This document shows positions 45,340 to 58,300 of a stretch of DNA of 64,000 bases, piece after piece (position 1 is the first letter of the stretch; every line of letters begins with the position of its first letter). The notes beneath the pieces are model-generated. The model did not search any database and was not told where the DNA came from. It was given only the letters and a program-made list of their open reading frames with translations. The stretch lies in assembly GCA_021442155.1 (NCBI GenBank), contig CM038225.1, positions 86,130,925-86,194,924 on the forward strand, read 5' to 3'. The position numbers and the translations under genes are program-made. The stretch comes from Cymbidium sinense (lineage: Eukaryota; Streptophyta; Magnoliopsida; Asparagales; Orchidaceae).

Positions 45340-47020
45340 CCCATACTCAACATCTTCAAAGTGTTGAGTCAGGCTCTAATGATTTAGAATAGATTTTGAA
45401 TTTTGATTAGAAAGAGGAATTTTTGGATGTAGAATCCACTCTTAACAAATTTGGATATGGTAAAAATGGGTTCAAATATTTTTTGAAGAGATGCTTCCAT
45501 AGGTTCATATTTGATTTTAATTTTGAGGGCCCTTTATTTAACAAATTTAGGTATGTTAAAGTAAAGGGTCAATTTGATTTTGATTTGAGATTTTTGGATT
45601 CTACTCATTTAGCAAATTTGGGTATGCTAAGTGAGGTGTTCAAAAATAATTTCTTCTTTTTCTTTGTTTGCTTTATTTTGTGAATCATTTGTGATTTGAA
45701 AGATGGAATTCTCATTTAGCAATTTTGGGTATGCTAAATGAGGAAATCCAAATGTGTTTATTTTTGAAATTTTTTGAAAATATGATTCTTAGAAAATTTA
45801 GGTATGCTAAGGAAATCTAATGTGTTTCTTTTGTTTTGAATTTTTGTTTTTTTGTTTTTTTGAAAAATGGAGACTTCACTTTAACAAATATGGTATGCTA
45901 AAATGAAGTTCCAATGTGTTTTGGATTTTGTAAATGGACACTTCACTTAGAAAATTTGAGTATGCTAAATGGAACTCTAAAATGTGTTCAAATTTTTGTT
46001 TTGGAAAAGGGAGACTTCACTTTAGTAAATGTGGTATGCTAGAATGAAGTTCCAATGTGTTTTGAAATTTTGTAAGATGGAGTTTTAACTTAACAACTTT
46101 GGGTATGCTAAATGAAATTCCAAAAAGTGTTTTCAAACTTTTGTTTTGAAAAATGGAGACTTCACTTTGGCAAATATGGTATGCTAAAATGAACTTACAA
46201 ATGTGTTTTAAAGATTTTGTGTTTTTAATTTTGTTTTGAAAAGAGTGATTTCCATTTAACAAATTTGGGTATGTCATATGGAAATAAGCTTTTGAGAGAG
46301 GAACTCCCAACTTAACCATATATGGAATATGTTAAGTGGGGTTTCAAAATAGTGCCATTTTATTTGGAAATGAAATCTTCATGTAATAAATTTGGGTATA
46401 TTGAATGAAGATGTTTGTATGTGATTTTTGAAAGTTTATTTTTGATTTTGGTTGGAAATGAAACCTCCATTCAATAAACATGGGTATATTGAATGGAGAG
46501 GTTTCATATGTGCTTTTTGAAAATTTATTTAGATTTTGATTGGAAATGAAACCTTCATTGAATAAAAGTGGGTATATTATATGAAGAGGTTTCATATGTG
46601 CTTTTGAAAAGGGTAGAATGCCAATTTAACACATGTAAGATGTGTTGAATGGGATTTCATAGTTATGATTTTGCTTGAAGATGCAACATTCATTCAACAT
46701 ATTTGGATGTGTTGAATGGAAAGGCCCATCTTCAAATTTCATGTTTTTTTGAAAATTTATAATTATTGATTTTGAAAATGATTATTGATTTTATAAATGA
46801 TTGTTGATTTTATTTTTATTGAAACTGAAACCTTCATTGAACAAACTAAATGGAGATGTTCAGTTGGTGCTTTTGAAAAGATATGATTGTTAATTTTGAA
46901 AATGATTGTTGATTTTGTTTAAACATGAAAACCTCCATTCAATAAATTTTGAATATATTGGATGAAAGTGTTCATTTGTGCTTTTGAAAATATGATTGTT
47001 GGGTTTTATTTTTGAAAATC
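45340..47020 (-). repeat. leader hairpin array B (about 20 stem-loops)
   Basis: This is the same structure as array A, in the element's 5' leader between primer site and gag, here viewed on the plus strand with loop near AATTTGGGTA. Strong units: 45604-45635, 45711-45742 (CTCATTTAGCA/TGCTAAATGAG, 11 perfect pairs), 46460-46505 (17-base arm GAAACCTCCATTCAATA with a two-base bulge opposite), 46544-46599 (GAAACCTTCATTGAATA paired with a matching ATGAAGAGGTTTC), 46691-46718 (CATTCAACA/TGTTGAATG). Weaker units continue between them every 65-100 bases. Spacer DNA is T-rich with repeated TTTTGAAA. No frame runs through it. Confidence 0.9.
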
Positions 47021-47424
47021 ATATAACAATCTTGAAGATTGTTAGATGAGGGTGGTTTTAGAAAAAATTTGTGTATTTTCAAAAAAGTGCATTTTGGAAA
47101 TTATTGATTTCTTATAAAGGATTTTATTTTTCTTTATATTTTGGAATAAACCCTATCTTACCATGAAATGGTAAGGAGGAAGTCTTTGGTTATTTTATTC
47201 TGATTAAATTTTTTTTTTCATCCATTGGGAAAACCCAATGGGGGTTTTAAGACCTCTATGGAATGAGATCCTAAAACCTAAAGATGTTGGCTAGCTTAAC
47301 TTAAGGATGAAATAAGCTAAGTGCCAATGGAAAAGAAAGATAGTCTTGGATTCATATAAAAATACAAACCCACTATTGATACTTGAAGACAACGATCATT
47401 TACCAAAGATGGAGAGAGGAACCA

Positions 47425-47442
47425 TCCCCAGCAGAGTCGCCA
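47425..47442 (-). promoter_or_regulatory. primer binding site of the minus element
   Basis: On the minus strand TGGCGACTCTGCTGGGGA lies eight bases after the end of LTR5 (CATCACA). It is complementary to a tRNA ending TCCCCAGCAGAGTCGCCA; a plant arginine tRNA ends TCCCCAGTGGAGTCGCCA as I recall it, two differences. Tat/Ogre elements use arginine tRNA. It also proves which repeat is the 5' LTR. Confidence 0.85.
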
Positions 47443-47450
47443 AAAAAATC

Positions 47451-50400
47451 TGTGATGAAAAATTTATCATCTTTTTCTAAGATGTATACTTCCATATTTA
47501 ATCTTTATGGATAAAATGAAGATAGAACTATACTCTGATTGAAACCAAAATATAGATGTTTATTAAGGTGATCAGGTATGACATTGAGGAGAAGTGCACT
47601 ATCTTGAAAGATAGAAGTCACCACCCTCCATTGGACCTAATCACCTGAATAAGGACTCTTAAGGATAATGGGTCTGCATATGTACGAGATCTTCCTACTT
47701 TACATAAAAAAGTAAAGCAGGGTTTATTTTAAAATAAGGTTTGTTAAGTTTCCTATAGGGGCAAGCCCCTATAGTTAATTACATCATAAGGAATGGGATT
47801 CCTTAGGAATATTTTTGATTAAGGTAAATTATCATTGTCTTCAAAGATTTTAATATGTAGACTATCAATTGATGGTTTATTTTACAAGTCAATGGATTGA
47901 TCAAGAGGAGAGAATTCTTATCGAAGCCAAATGAAAATAAGTAGGGGATGCTTAGAATACTAGGAAGCTTAGTAAGCATCCCAAAGTACCCTATGATTGT
48001 GCTTTATATTTTTGAAATTAAATTAATTTGTTTGAGTTGAATTTTTATTAGAAATCTAGGGCTTACGATTCCATGACACAAGACCACGACATAGCCTAAG
48101 AGGCGAGGATTTGTACTTATGGCCCACAAAGGGGAGAAACAACCTAACCTAAATCTAGAGCTTTGGTGAGTGCCAAAAGCACAACCTTACAAAAATGGGT
48201 ATGGTTTACCCATAAGAGAGAGATAAACCACCCAAGTTAGACTTACAATAGGGTGGCCACCAACTAACTCTTCCTACAATTTTAAATTCATGTAGGCAAG
48301 TCTTATGTTTATGCAAGATAGCAAGGTTGTTATTTATTTAGAAAGAGACTAAGTCCTTAAACACACTCCATAAAAGAGACTAGATCATATAGGGTATGAT
48401 TTTAATGACTTAAAGCTAATGCAAATTTTCATATGTTTTATTTTCACTTTTGGACAATCATTTGACTGAGGCTATAGGATTATTTATGCCTAATGCATGA
48501 TAAATTAGATTATGGGCCAAAATCAACGAGATAAGGAGGTGAGTTTCCACCATGGCTCTGCAAGTTCTTTGGAAAAGGTGGAAGCTCTCAATCAAGAGTG
48601 AAGCAATATGTTTTGATGCATGATATGAGAAAAGTAATACTCTTCCAGGTAAGGGTTGCTAATTCTTTTATCTTGATTTTAACATAGGCTTTAGGTGAGG
48701 TTATGAGTTATTTATTTTTAATTTTGAATTGAATAATTTGGTGGAAGATTTATTTTTCTCTAAGAGCCTATTCATCATCCAGGTCATACATCAAGCAAGG
48801 AAAAAACTAGAAAACATGCCATCTTAATGCACAAGCTAAACAAAACATCGAACATTTTATAAAGCTAACACAAAAGAATAAAATGCCAATTGTGGTTGGG
48901 CACCACCGCACAAACCTGAAAATAAATTGGGTTGCCAAGCTCTACCCTTATACAACTCGGATTATAAATGGATTAATTATAATTAAGCAAAGAATTCATG
49001 TTATGGGGGTCTTCGTTTTTCTTTTCTTTTCTTCTTCTTCTTTCATTTTCTTCTTGGTTCCTTCTTTTGGATGGTTGGAATGTGGTTGCTCCAAAGGCTT
49101 TACATGATACATAAGATGAAATCTTATGACCAATGCTCATCTTAATCCCCCATAACAATCATTCCAAAATCCTAATTGTAAAATTACATGAAAAGGAAAA
49201 GTAAAATCTAACTAACAACTATAAAATAGAGATTAGCTAAATAAACCATACAAATCCCAAGCATGTATATTAGACTTAGTACCCCACACATGGGTAACCA
49301 AGTCCACCTGGCCTATTAGATTATGCTTAGGGGAAAAAGCACCAGCATAATAAAAGCATTTATTTTTTTTATTTATTACAGTGCCCCTTAAGCACAATCC
49401 CCCTGTAGAAGATAATGATTAGACTAAGTCATCCTACCATTCGTTCTACGTATATTCACCCTAACGTCCAGAGTAAAACATAAAATTACAAAAAAAGCAA
49501 AAATCAAACCATCCACTGCCCTAACCTAAAGCTAGAAATGGTGACTTAGTCTAATGTGTGTGCTATGTAATGTTTGTGTGGCATGCTTAGCTATGGATTT
49601 AAGGTTTAAATTTTTTAAGTGTGAAAATATTCAACTTTGAGGATGATTTAAATTTAAGTTGTTTAGTTATTTTGGGTTAATTTTATTTTGTATTTTGATT
49701 AGGTTTGAATGAATCCTACAATTAATTATGAAGTTGTAAAGAGAGGGAAAAGATAAGAGAACTTCTCTTTCCTTCTCTACCTTAAGTAATTTCTAAAGTG
49801 GATTCATATTTGATTTTATTTAGTGAATATTTTATTATGTATTTTAATTCATCCTTAGTTTAGATTTTCCTTAAAAAAATCTATTAAAGAAAAGGCATTT
49901 TAAGATTATGTAAAATGAACTATTATCACAAAACACACATCACTTCATTTCTTTCCCAACATGTATAACATGCATATGAATGAATCTTACATATATCTAT
50001 ACATATAAGTGGAAATGTTTGGCACACTTTATGATGACTGCCAAGAAATGTTACTTAATAAAATTGGAATGATTTATGATGCATGATTTTCATTAAGTAG
50101 AAAAAGAGGTATTCTTTTATCCTTTATTCATATGCACATGTGTATGTATGAAAGTCATAAGAGAGTACGACGCCATTGTTAGCACTAGGGGTGTAAGGTA
50201 CAAGACCTACTTCTGGCTACTTAAAGTCTTGCAACCCCAGGGTTGTCCAGACTAATATACCACTTTCCTTAAATACATATGCATGTACAAAAGAAATAAA
50301 TGGAAAAGGAAAATGCAAAGTTTATGTTTATTTAATTCTTGGTTTGTTTAGTAATTTATGTGTGTAGATGTAAAGATCCTTCTTAAGTTATAACATGAAA

Positions 50401-53302
50401 GAGGATAAGAATAGATTTTGAACAAGTGTTATGGTCCAATAAAAAAACTATACACTTTGCAAATCTTATCCAAATTCATGTTAAGAGGAAAGAAAGGAAG
50501 CAAACATAAGACACATTATTATATTCACATGCAAGCTTATAAATAAAGTATAAGTAGCATACCTTTCAATTTTGATATTTGATTTATAAGTTTTGAAATT
50601 AATTTTGAATTTAATAGTGATAATAGCCATTCATATTTTTTACTTTAGCCAAAACATGCAATTTGACATTAAGAAAATATTTCATTTCAATTGTAATTTT
50701 CAAAAGATATAAATGCATGAATTTCAAATGACATACACATTTAACATGCTAGGAAAGAAAAAAAGTGATGAAAGCAATATAAATTCATTCACTCTAATTA
50801 ATTCCTAAAGACAATACTATGAAATAAGAAAGTTTAAAGAGAATCAAAGTTTGTTTAATATGATTTTTGTTTTGAATTTTTTTAATCTTTGAGTTAGGAA
50901 ATGTGAAAGAATGTTTGCTGGTCCTAACCCATTTCCCCATGTGTATGTTTTTTAGTTTAATATTTAGATGATTAGATGATTTTTATATTTTTGATTAGGA
51001 TAAGATAAGAATTAAGTGTGTTAATTATCCTTTACCTATACCACCTTAACATATTTAATCAAATAATTATGAGCCAATGATAAGACATAAAACCACACAA
51101 TGAATTTAAATCAGCAATGCACCTAAGATAAAATGGCCTAATGCATTTGTCTCATGATTAATGGTTAATTAAGCTAAGGGTTTTAAGATAAGTAGTTTCA
51201 TAATCCTTCTCACACATGTGAGTTGGATTTTGATTTCCTTAATGTACTTAGGTTATTGAACTCCTAATCATCTACCTAAGATGAATTAATTGAGTTTTGG
51301 AAGGTTTTAGAATTTTTTCAAATTAATTAGGTAGGTTATTAATAAATTAATCCTTAATTAAGCTTGGATTAAGGAAGAAAGAGGGGGTTTAAGGAATAGC
51401 TTAAGGAACATAACCCAAAATTATTCTCTAAACCTCCTATTCAGTTAAGCAAACCTTAATCAACTCAATCAAGGGACCAAACAACTATTTACACACTTAA
51501 TAAAACTTAATTACATTAAGAGGGTAAGTAGAAATTAATCTAGCAATTCCTCTAATTAAACCATCAATAAATCCTAAGAAAATTAGGGGAGGCAGGAGTC
51601 ATTCCACTAATCATACATAAGAAGTTCAAAATTAATCAATTTGGTAATTAGAGAGTAATTAATAAAATAAAATTTCCAATAAAACCTAAATCGAGAAAAT
51701 AACACTATCCAAAACCCATTGAAATCAATTTTATAATATTCTTGATGTAAATACCTTTTATATGCAATTTATTTCATATTTGTTTGATTTTTCTACACTT
51801 AGATATGAATTTTTAAAGTTTTCAAGCTTAATTATGTAATTAATCCACTAATTATAAAGCTAATCCCATCTGCATAATGCGGCGCATGCTTTCCTCATGG
51901 CATGATGATATTTGCTATTTAAGTTGTCACATTCATTACGGTGACGCGCTTTCTCCCGTCTTCGATCAGATCGACGTAAGATTAAATTCACGGTTCTAAA
52001 GGATTAAATGATGGATCCTATGTGTTTTAATCATTGTCTTCCATCCAAAATGCTCGGATGGATGGCCCATGATTCTTCTCTGATCTTCCCTGCAGGAGAT
52101 GGCCACCGTCCATCTTCTAAGGGATGATCCGAGCTTGATTGAGCTCGGATTGAAATAAAACTCAACCCACACCATCACCATGCCAGGGATATCACATCCA
52201 ACGGTTTGATTTTTTGAAGTAGAAATTCCTTTCACAAAGGACCACACCACATCTAATCTAAGCTCTATTTAGTGGCTTACCTTGCTGGAGGCTATCACCG
52301 GCACTCAATTCCCTTGGAGAAGTTTCGTCTAGCGGAGACAAAGATTTGTTGAAGTTTTAAAGTGTTGAAATTGGGTAGATCCTTCTATGGGGCCAAGTCC
52401 ACCTTCACTTGAGATGGTATGGTGATACCTCCCTTGCCTTTGGAGCTTGGGAAAAGGTTTGGGTGAACTCGATTGAGTTCCCTGATGGAGCTTGCAAAGT
52501 GAATTGGCTTGGTATTGAGTGTGGAGTGAGATTGAATTTGGCTTGAGATCCCCTATTTTTGGTTTGAGAAAATCCAAAAATGGAGAAGTTCAAAACACTT
52601 GAGAGAGCTTGGGGAGACTTGGAAATGGCTTCTCTGGCTTCCCTTTGCTCAATCAAATTTGAGTGAATGAAATTCAAGTGAAATTAGGGGGAGTATATCT
52701 CCCACTAGAGCAATCAGACGGCCGAGCATTCTCTTGCCATTTTGATCCAATACACGTCATTGAGTGGGTTTGTTAGGATGGAGGTGTCCTTGAATTGTTT
52801 TAAGAGTAGAGAGGTGAAGCTTGCCATGTGCTTAACTAAGTTGAGGGAGGATTTCCATGTGCTTAATTTGAAGGAAGTGGTTGGTTTTGTCCTTAGGCTA
52901 GGTTGGGCTGACCCAAACCCATTGGTTTAGGTGAGCCACACTCACTACTATCCACTTGGTCCACTAAGAGGATGCCAAGTGGTCAAGAGAATGATTTGAC
53001 CAAATTCTAAGCGAATTTGGCAAAAATTTACCCTATGTCCTAGGGGTAAAATTGTAATTTGGCTTGGAATTCAATTTGAATATGTTTGGTATGATTGAAA
53101 AATAGGTTAGGCCAAGTTTCATTGAATTTGGAGTTGGTTTGATATGATTTGGCTCATGTTAACCCATTTAGGTCAAAATGGGTCAACTTGGGTCAAGTTG
53201 ACCAATTGGTCAAATTAGGTCAAACCAAGGGTTGGGTCAAGTTCATATGACCATTTAAAATATTTTAGTGGCTTTGATTTGATTCAATTTGGTTTAGATT
53301 CA
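47451..53302 (-). mobile_element. LTR5, 5' LTR of the minus element, outer end lost
   Basis: It is collinear with LTR4: 47451 corresponds to 26316 and 53302 to about 32230. The remaining 1.7 kb of the LTR start (repeats of about 185 bases, minisatellite, most TTGACC units) is missing. It contains the palindrome at 52686-52706, CAAG/GTAAGCC around 52280, the TATAAGGG block at 48945-48952 and the block 50156-50262. Identity to LTR4 is about nine in ten by eye, so the element is old but younger than the LTR2-LTR3 divergence. At 53303 the sequence switches to 3' untranslated array DNA. Confidence 0.88.
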
Positions 53303-53785
53303 GTTTACAATGATCAATTCAAGGGGAGAAAGCTCAAGGACTCACATCTTCCACTACAAAAGATCACTGGGGTAATCAGTTACTTTGGGCAACAAATCAT
53401 TCCCGACCTAGGGCTGCCCATTATTTTGTGATAATCATGCTAGAATGAATGCATCATAGTATTATATCTTCCAAAGAAAAATGACTACTGGGGCAACTTG
53501 CCTATGGCAAGACATATTGAACTCAACCTAAGACTATGGAGTACCACTGGGATTTATCTCAACTCAAATAGTCAGGAAATTCCTATAGGGAGTTCTGTTA
53601 ACACTGCCCTAAAGATATGATGCTTTCTTGGGAAAAGGGGCCCATTGGGGGCTTGAATTCTAATCCACAAGCGAATTAATTTCTTTATTTTATTTTGTTT
53701 GTTGTAATGTGGACCCTGTTGGTTTGCGAGGGATCAAACTAAGAAGGAACTTATATCAGCCTAGACCTATCTCAAATTCTTAAAC
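53303..53785 (-). mobile_element. fragment of a 3' untranslated array, minus orientation
   Basis: It aligns on the plus strand with 34800-35300 of the minus element: GGGGAGAAAGCTCAAGGACT, AAAGATCACTGGGGTAATCA, CATGCTAGAATGAATGC, TTTGCGAGGGATCAAACT, CCTAGACCTATCTCA. It therefore belongs to an internal 3' end lying next to LTR5, as if another minus copy continued to the right, with the LTR start and the pre-LTR box deleted. At about 53785 it gives way to plus-strand gag. Confidence 0.8.
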
Positions 53786-56470
53786 TCTATGTGGTGTCAT
53801 TTCTTTCATCCATTCCAGAGGAACACCAATAGGCACCATGAGCGAGCAGCCAAAGAGATTGATGCTGTCTCCCATGTCACTGAGGAGGGTTCTCCCCATG
53901 ATATGTCTCTCCTCTTGAGCGGTAGCAGATTCCACCTGCTCTCAGCCTCGTGGAGGAGAGGAGGATTACAGGAGGATTGTTGCATTGCCTTCACCACCAG
54001 CTCAATTTGAGGCACCAACAAGGGAGAGGAGAAAGTTAGTCTTAGGTCAGTTCTTTTCCAGGTTGGCAAAGCCCATAAATGCTTAGAATCTAGCGCGTTA
54101 TTCTATTTGAAATCCTTGATCCCCAGGAGCGTCAGTGTTCAAATTTGTAGGGAGAGAGTCATCGAGGCTTGAGTATTAGCCCAAGCAAGCAAGAAGGAGA
54201 GAAGGAGAAGGAGGTACACCACACACGATAGCCTCAGCATTGATGGACTTCCCCGAATGACGGGCTACCCAAGTCGATCACACTAACAGTATAGTCCTTA
54301 CTGATACTACCGATCATAGGAGGAGAATTTCAGTGGAGGAGCTGATGTCTCCACCATCACACCACTCCACTCATCGCCCACCATCGCCTGTCCAAGTCCC
54401 TCCTTCCACAGTTCCTACCAAAGCATAGAATCCTACATTTAGAGAGAGGAAATCTCCATTGGTGATCCGGCTATAGCCGAAGGATCCCACTTCACCTGTT
54501 CCACCTATTGAGGTAAGGTTGAGCTCTCCCATTTGACCTTCTACTTCAATAGTGGAAAAGCAGGAGCGGCAACCCAAAAGTGTCATTGTCGCTTCACCAC
54601 CATAGTAGTCGAATGTGAGAAAGTGGGGAAAACTAGTGTAGTCCCCATGGGAGTTGATCCTCTGAGTGTCCCATCGAGGAAATATCCGTGCATAGATTTA
54701 GATGAACATAGTCTTGCAATTAGCCATCAAAGGGTGTTTATATCGATTTAGCAAAGTAGGAGATCATTCACTATATGATATCCTAGAAAAATACTTTGTT
54801 GAGAAGAAGCAGCTTCTTGGGACTGATCATTCAGATCGAGAGGAGGGTAGAGTCAATTTTGACCTTGATGAAGATAACCTATTTGAGGATTCAATAGAAA
54901 TTCTTATGGTTGATACTCGAGGATCCCTCCATAAAGACCACCAGAGTTAAGAAGGTGTTGTGATCAAGGAAGGGCTCCTCTCACTCGAACCAGCACCTCC
55001 TTTAGCAGCTCAAGCAGAAGGAAGAGCATGTCAATATAATGTAGAGGAGGATTGAGGATTTATTGGCAGTACTTCTAACACTCGAGAACCAAGTTCTAGT
55101 CTCATAACCCAGGTTTATGGAGGTCGATTGGCCCGAGCTCTTACATGTCTTAGATCCTCTTAAGAGTGTGTCTTTCGTGGATCAAGACAGTGGTAGTTTG
55201 TATAGGAAGATTGTGAATAGTACCTTCGTGCAAGAAAAAGACATTGAGTAGATGGTGGAGCAACAAATGAGAGAAGCGTTGGTGCAAGCCCGGGGGAGCT
55301 CATCCATTCCAAAGGGTAGACCTTACCCAGAGGAATTTGATGTTATTTAATACCCCAAAGGGTTAGTGCCACCTTCCTTCAAGAGTTTTGATGGCAGTGG
55401 GAACCCATGGTAACACATGGAACATTTAGGAGCGTGCTGCTGCAATGCTAGTGATAACAACACACTTCTCTTCCGCCTTTTTATTAGTAGTTATCGGGGG
55501 TTGCATTTGATTGGTACGCTAAACTGCCTAATAATTCAGTGAAATTTTTTTCTAAGTTGGAGCAACTCTTTATTTAGAGGTTTGTTGGAGCCCAGCAAAG
55601 GGTGTGGGTGACCTCGTTGTAGCAAAATTGAATCCAAACGAGTCCCTGGTTGCTTACATTCTTAGGTGGTGTACCTTGAGTATGAAATGAACCACATTTT
55701 CTATTGAAAATCTTCTTAAGAATATCCGTGGCCCAGTTATTTTCATGCTCTAGGGTTTCACGATCAAAATATTTAAGAAATTAATCAACAAGGTAGCTAG
55801 CCAACAAGAGGAGGCCAAATAGTTGCCTTTCTAAAACCAATTATTCAAGTTCAAGCTGTAAAAAGTGTTTGAGAAGAGGCCAGGGGCAGTAGTGTTAGTT
55901 AATAAGGGAAAGCAGCTGACTAGAGGTTAGTTTGAGAGACCACGAGCTTAGTAGCCGCATTTTTCACCTCCTCGGCCATCATACCAACCACCATAGCTAC
56001 CAAAGCAGTCGCCACCATCGCTTCCATAGCAATACACTCAGGAGCGGTATTCATACCCACCGCTAAGTAGATACTATCCAGCTACTCTTTTGGACAAATT
56101 AAATAAGCCCTATTCGTTCAAGGGGGAGGTAGTTAGGAAAATCTTTAAAAATCTTATAAAGAAACCTGATTTCTAATTACCAAAGCCTAAGAAGCTGGAG
56201 GAAGTGGGCAAGACTGATGATCCTAGCTATTTCCCCTACCACTGCATGTTAGGCAATGTCTTAGAGGATTGCATTACCTTTAAAGATTGGCTTGAGCGCA
56301 ACTACAAGTCAGGCGCCATTTTTATCCCCAACGAATACTTCCTAGAACAACCATATAGTTCCATTAGGGTAATCCTTGGGGATACATGCGATCCTCAAGA
56401 TAAAAGAAGGTGGGAGCTCAACAACATCAGCATTCCACACTTCCTTGGATAGCCAAGTAGTGCAACCACC
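53786..56470 (+). pseudogene. gag of the plus element (broken, 5' part missing)
   Basis: Similarity to the minus copy starts weakly near 53800 and is clear from 54180 (GCTACCCAAGTCGATCA region) and 54370-54640 (PPSPVQVPPSTVP-like Pro-rich part, ERQPKSVIVASPP-like end). The core is at 55300-55690: KGRPYPEEFDVI, SFDGSGNPW, then FDWYAKLPNNSVKFFSKLEQ in a shifted frame with TAA and TAG stops. The C-terminal motif DPSYFPYHCMLGNVLEDC and EQPYSSIRVILGDTCDPQDK are in the frame 56204-56452. The first 120 or so codons, the leader array, primer site and 5' LTR end are absent at this side. Confidence 0.85.
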
Positions 56471-57262
56471 ATCCTAGTCCAGCATTTCTTCCTCCGTTGT
56501 AGCTACTACCATTTCATCCAGCTCTTCTACTAGTAGAAACATTGTATCCATGGTTGAGGGCACTAAATCCTTCACTCCATTTACTTTACTTGATTTCTAT
56601 CATGCACCTCCACCTAGAAATAAATCAATGAAGAAAGTAGATTCCACTTATATCTTCTCTAATTTTGATAGTCTTGATGATCTCATTTCAATTGAAAGCT
56701 CTCCAAGTCTAAAGAACAATAATAGGACAAATAATTCTGATCCTTTCTCTTATGATTCAGAATCAGACTTTTCATTTCTAAATTAATCGGGTTCACCCAT
56801 TGAGATTGATTGGGAGTCATCTAACTCCGAAGGTCCCGTAAGGAGAAGCTCTAGGTATGCAGAAAGGTAGAACTTTCCACCACCTCCCTCCATGAAGTCA
56901 GTCAACCTACATAGTGGCAAAGTTCTACCTCCTAATGTAGCACTTCAGGATAAGGGTAAGCAAGTCATTGGTTATAGTGAGCAGATAGCCCTTCCACAGG
57001 ATGCTCCACCCATGGATATGCTTGTGGAGTACCTAGAGTTGATTACAATGTCTCACCTTAGAAAGTTGATAGCTAAGCTAAAATATATGACACCTTGTCT
57101 TATCCAAAGAGATGAGGAAATATCTAATCTACTTGATCCAAGATATACTTAGCTTAGTTGGCCTCTTGGAGGAGGCATGCCACTTTACATGAAGGACATC
57201 CTAAGAGTTACATTTAGCGATGAAGACTTACTAGGGATGACCAAGCACCTCTTTACATTATA
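56471..57262 (+). pseudogene. gag-protease spacer of the plus element
   Basis: Ser/Asn-rich segments (56550-56786, with SPSLKNNNRTNNSDPFSYDS) correspond to the acid/Asn-rich spacer of the minus copy. KSVNLHSGKVLPP and DKGKQVIGYSE follow in the frame 56892-57152, then PMDMLVEYLELITM. A stop and a frame change separate it from the protease. Confidence 0.75.
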
Positions 57263-57721
57263 GTGGATGTTGGCGGTCTGAGGATATCAAGAGTTCTGGT
57301 TGACCCAGGTGCATTAGTCAATATTATGAGCCTAAAAACCTTTGCGAACTTGAGGATCAACATCTCTAAACTCCAAAAGGAAAAGAAGATGTTGAGAGGA
57401 TTCAATGAACAAGATGAGAGGGCCTTAGGTTTCATAGTGTTGCCTTTGGGGATCGATGATTGTAAGACTAAAGCTAAATTTCACATTATAGACTCAGATA
57501 TATTCTTCAATGCTTTGCTTGGGAGACCAAGGATACATGAAAACAACACAGTTCCATCCTCTCTACATCAGTGTATGAAGTTTATAAGAGGTGGGATCGT
57601 CTACTATGTCAAAGCAGATCTCAAGCCATCTATAGTTCACGAGGTTGGCATATATGAAGATGCGACCTCTCCTCTAAAAATCAAAGTCCATTCTTGTAAA
57701 CTTGGTCAAAGTTCAAAATAA
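57263..57721 (+). pseudogene. aspartic protease of the plus element
   Basis: This is the best preserved frame of the plus copy, 152 codons. It contains VDVGGLRISRVLVDPGALVN, MSLKTFANLRINISKL, MLRGFNEQDERALGFIVLPL, FHIIDSDIFFNALLGRPRIH and SSLHQCMKFIRGGIVYYVKA. The flap-like GRPRIH and the LHQC..F motifs are those of Tat-group proteases. The active site is D-P-G-A instead of D-T/S-G-A, probably inactive. The start chosen is the Met before DVGG, but in the living element it would be read through from gag. Confidence 0.9.
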
Positions 57722-58300
57722 AAGAAAGAGAGAAAAAAAAAGAAGAGAAAAAAGAAAAGAAAAGAGAAATAAAATGAAAAAGAAAATGAAAGGGAGCAAA
57801 TAAACTTAGAGGGAAGTGGAGCCTAACATTACATTCCACCAATAGTTCGTTACCCCATTCAAACATGTGAGTAGAATGACCCGACCTCTGCCAGGTAGAG
57901 AAAGAGGACAGTTTAGAGGAAGCCCTAGGGGTGAAAAACCTCCTTATTGGCCATCCAATAGGAGGTATGCTTACCAGTACACTGCTATCCATATAGAGTT
58001 AGAATCTAGTTCAAAGGATGAGTCTTATATGGTTAGCACATCAGACAGCTCTTCTCAGTAGTAAATTCGCTTAGAGGTGACACTTGAGCTAGATAGCAAT
58101 GAAGACTGGCCTCCAAAGCAAAACATAAGTGTATCCAAGTTTATATGTGAAATAGTTAAGCATTAGTTGGAAATCATAGCTCTAACCTCACTTTCTTCAC
58201 AAAAAGTTGAGGGTTTGGTAGTTAAGGAGGCCTCCAAGTCATCAATAATGTGAAGACTTAGAGGTTCTTTCTGAGAGCATCATCCTCAAGTCAAAAAGTT
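57719..58300 (+). pseudogene. Lys/Glu-rich linker after protease, plus element
   Basis: An 80-base A/G-only-like run (57719-57800) matches the minus element's 40735-40640. It would encode Lys/Arg/Glu. MTRPLPGRERGQFRGSPRG and PPYWPSNRRYAYQYTAIHIE follow (57867-58061), the counterpart of MTRPPEVEVEAES and PPGWPSTNKGYV in the other copy. Broken at both ends. Confidence 0.7.

Noticed and set aside
47425..47442. tRNA fragment
   Set aside because: Only the 18-base complement of a tRNA 3' end is present, without cloverleaf; it is a primer binding site.
53806..54069. Minus-strand frames overlapping plus-strand gag (53806-54069, 54371-54586)
   Set aside because: They are shadows of the plus-strand gag sequence; the plus strand aligns with the other gag copy.
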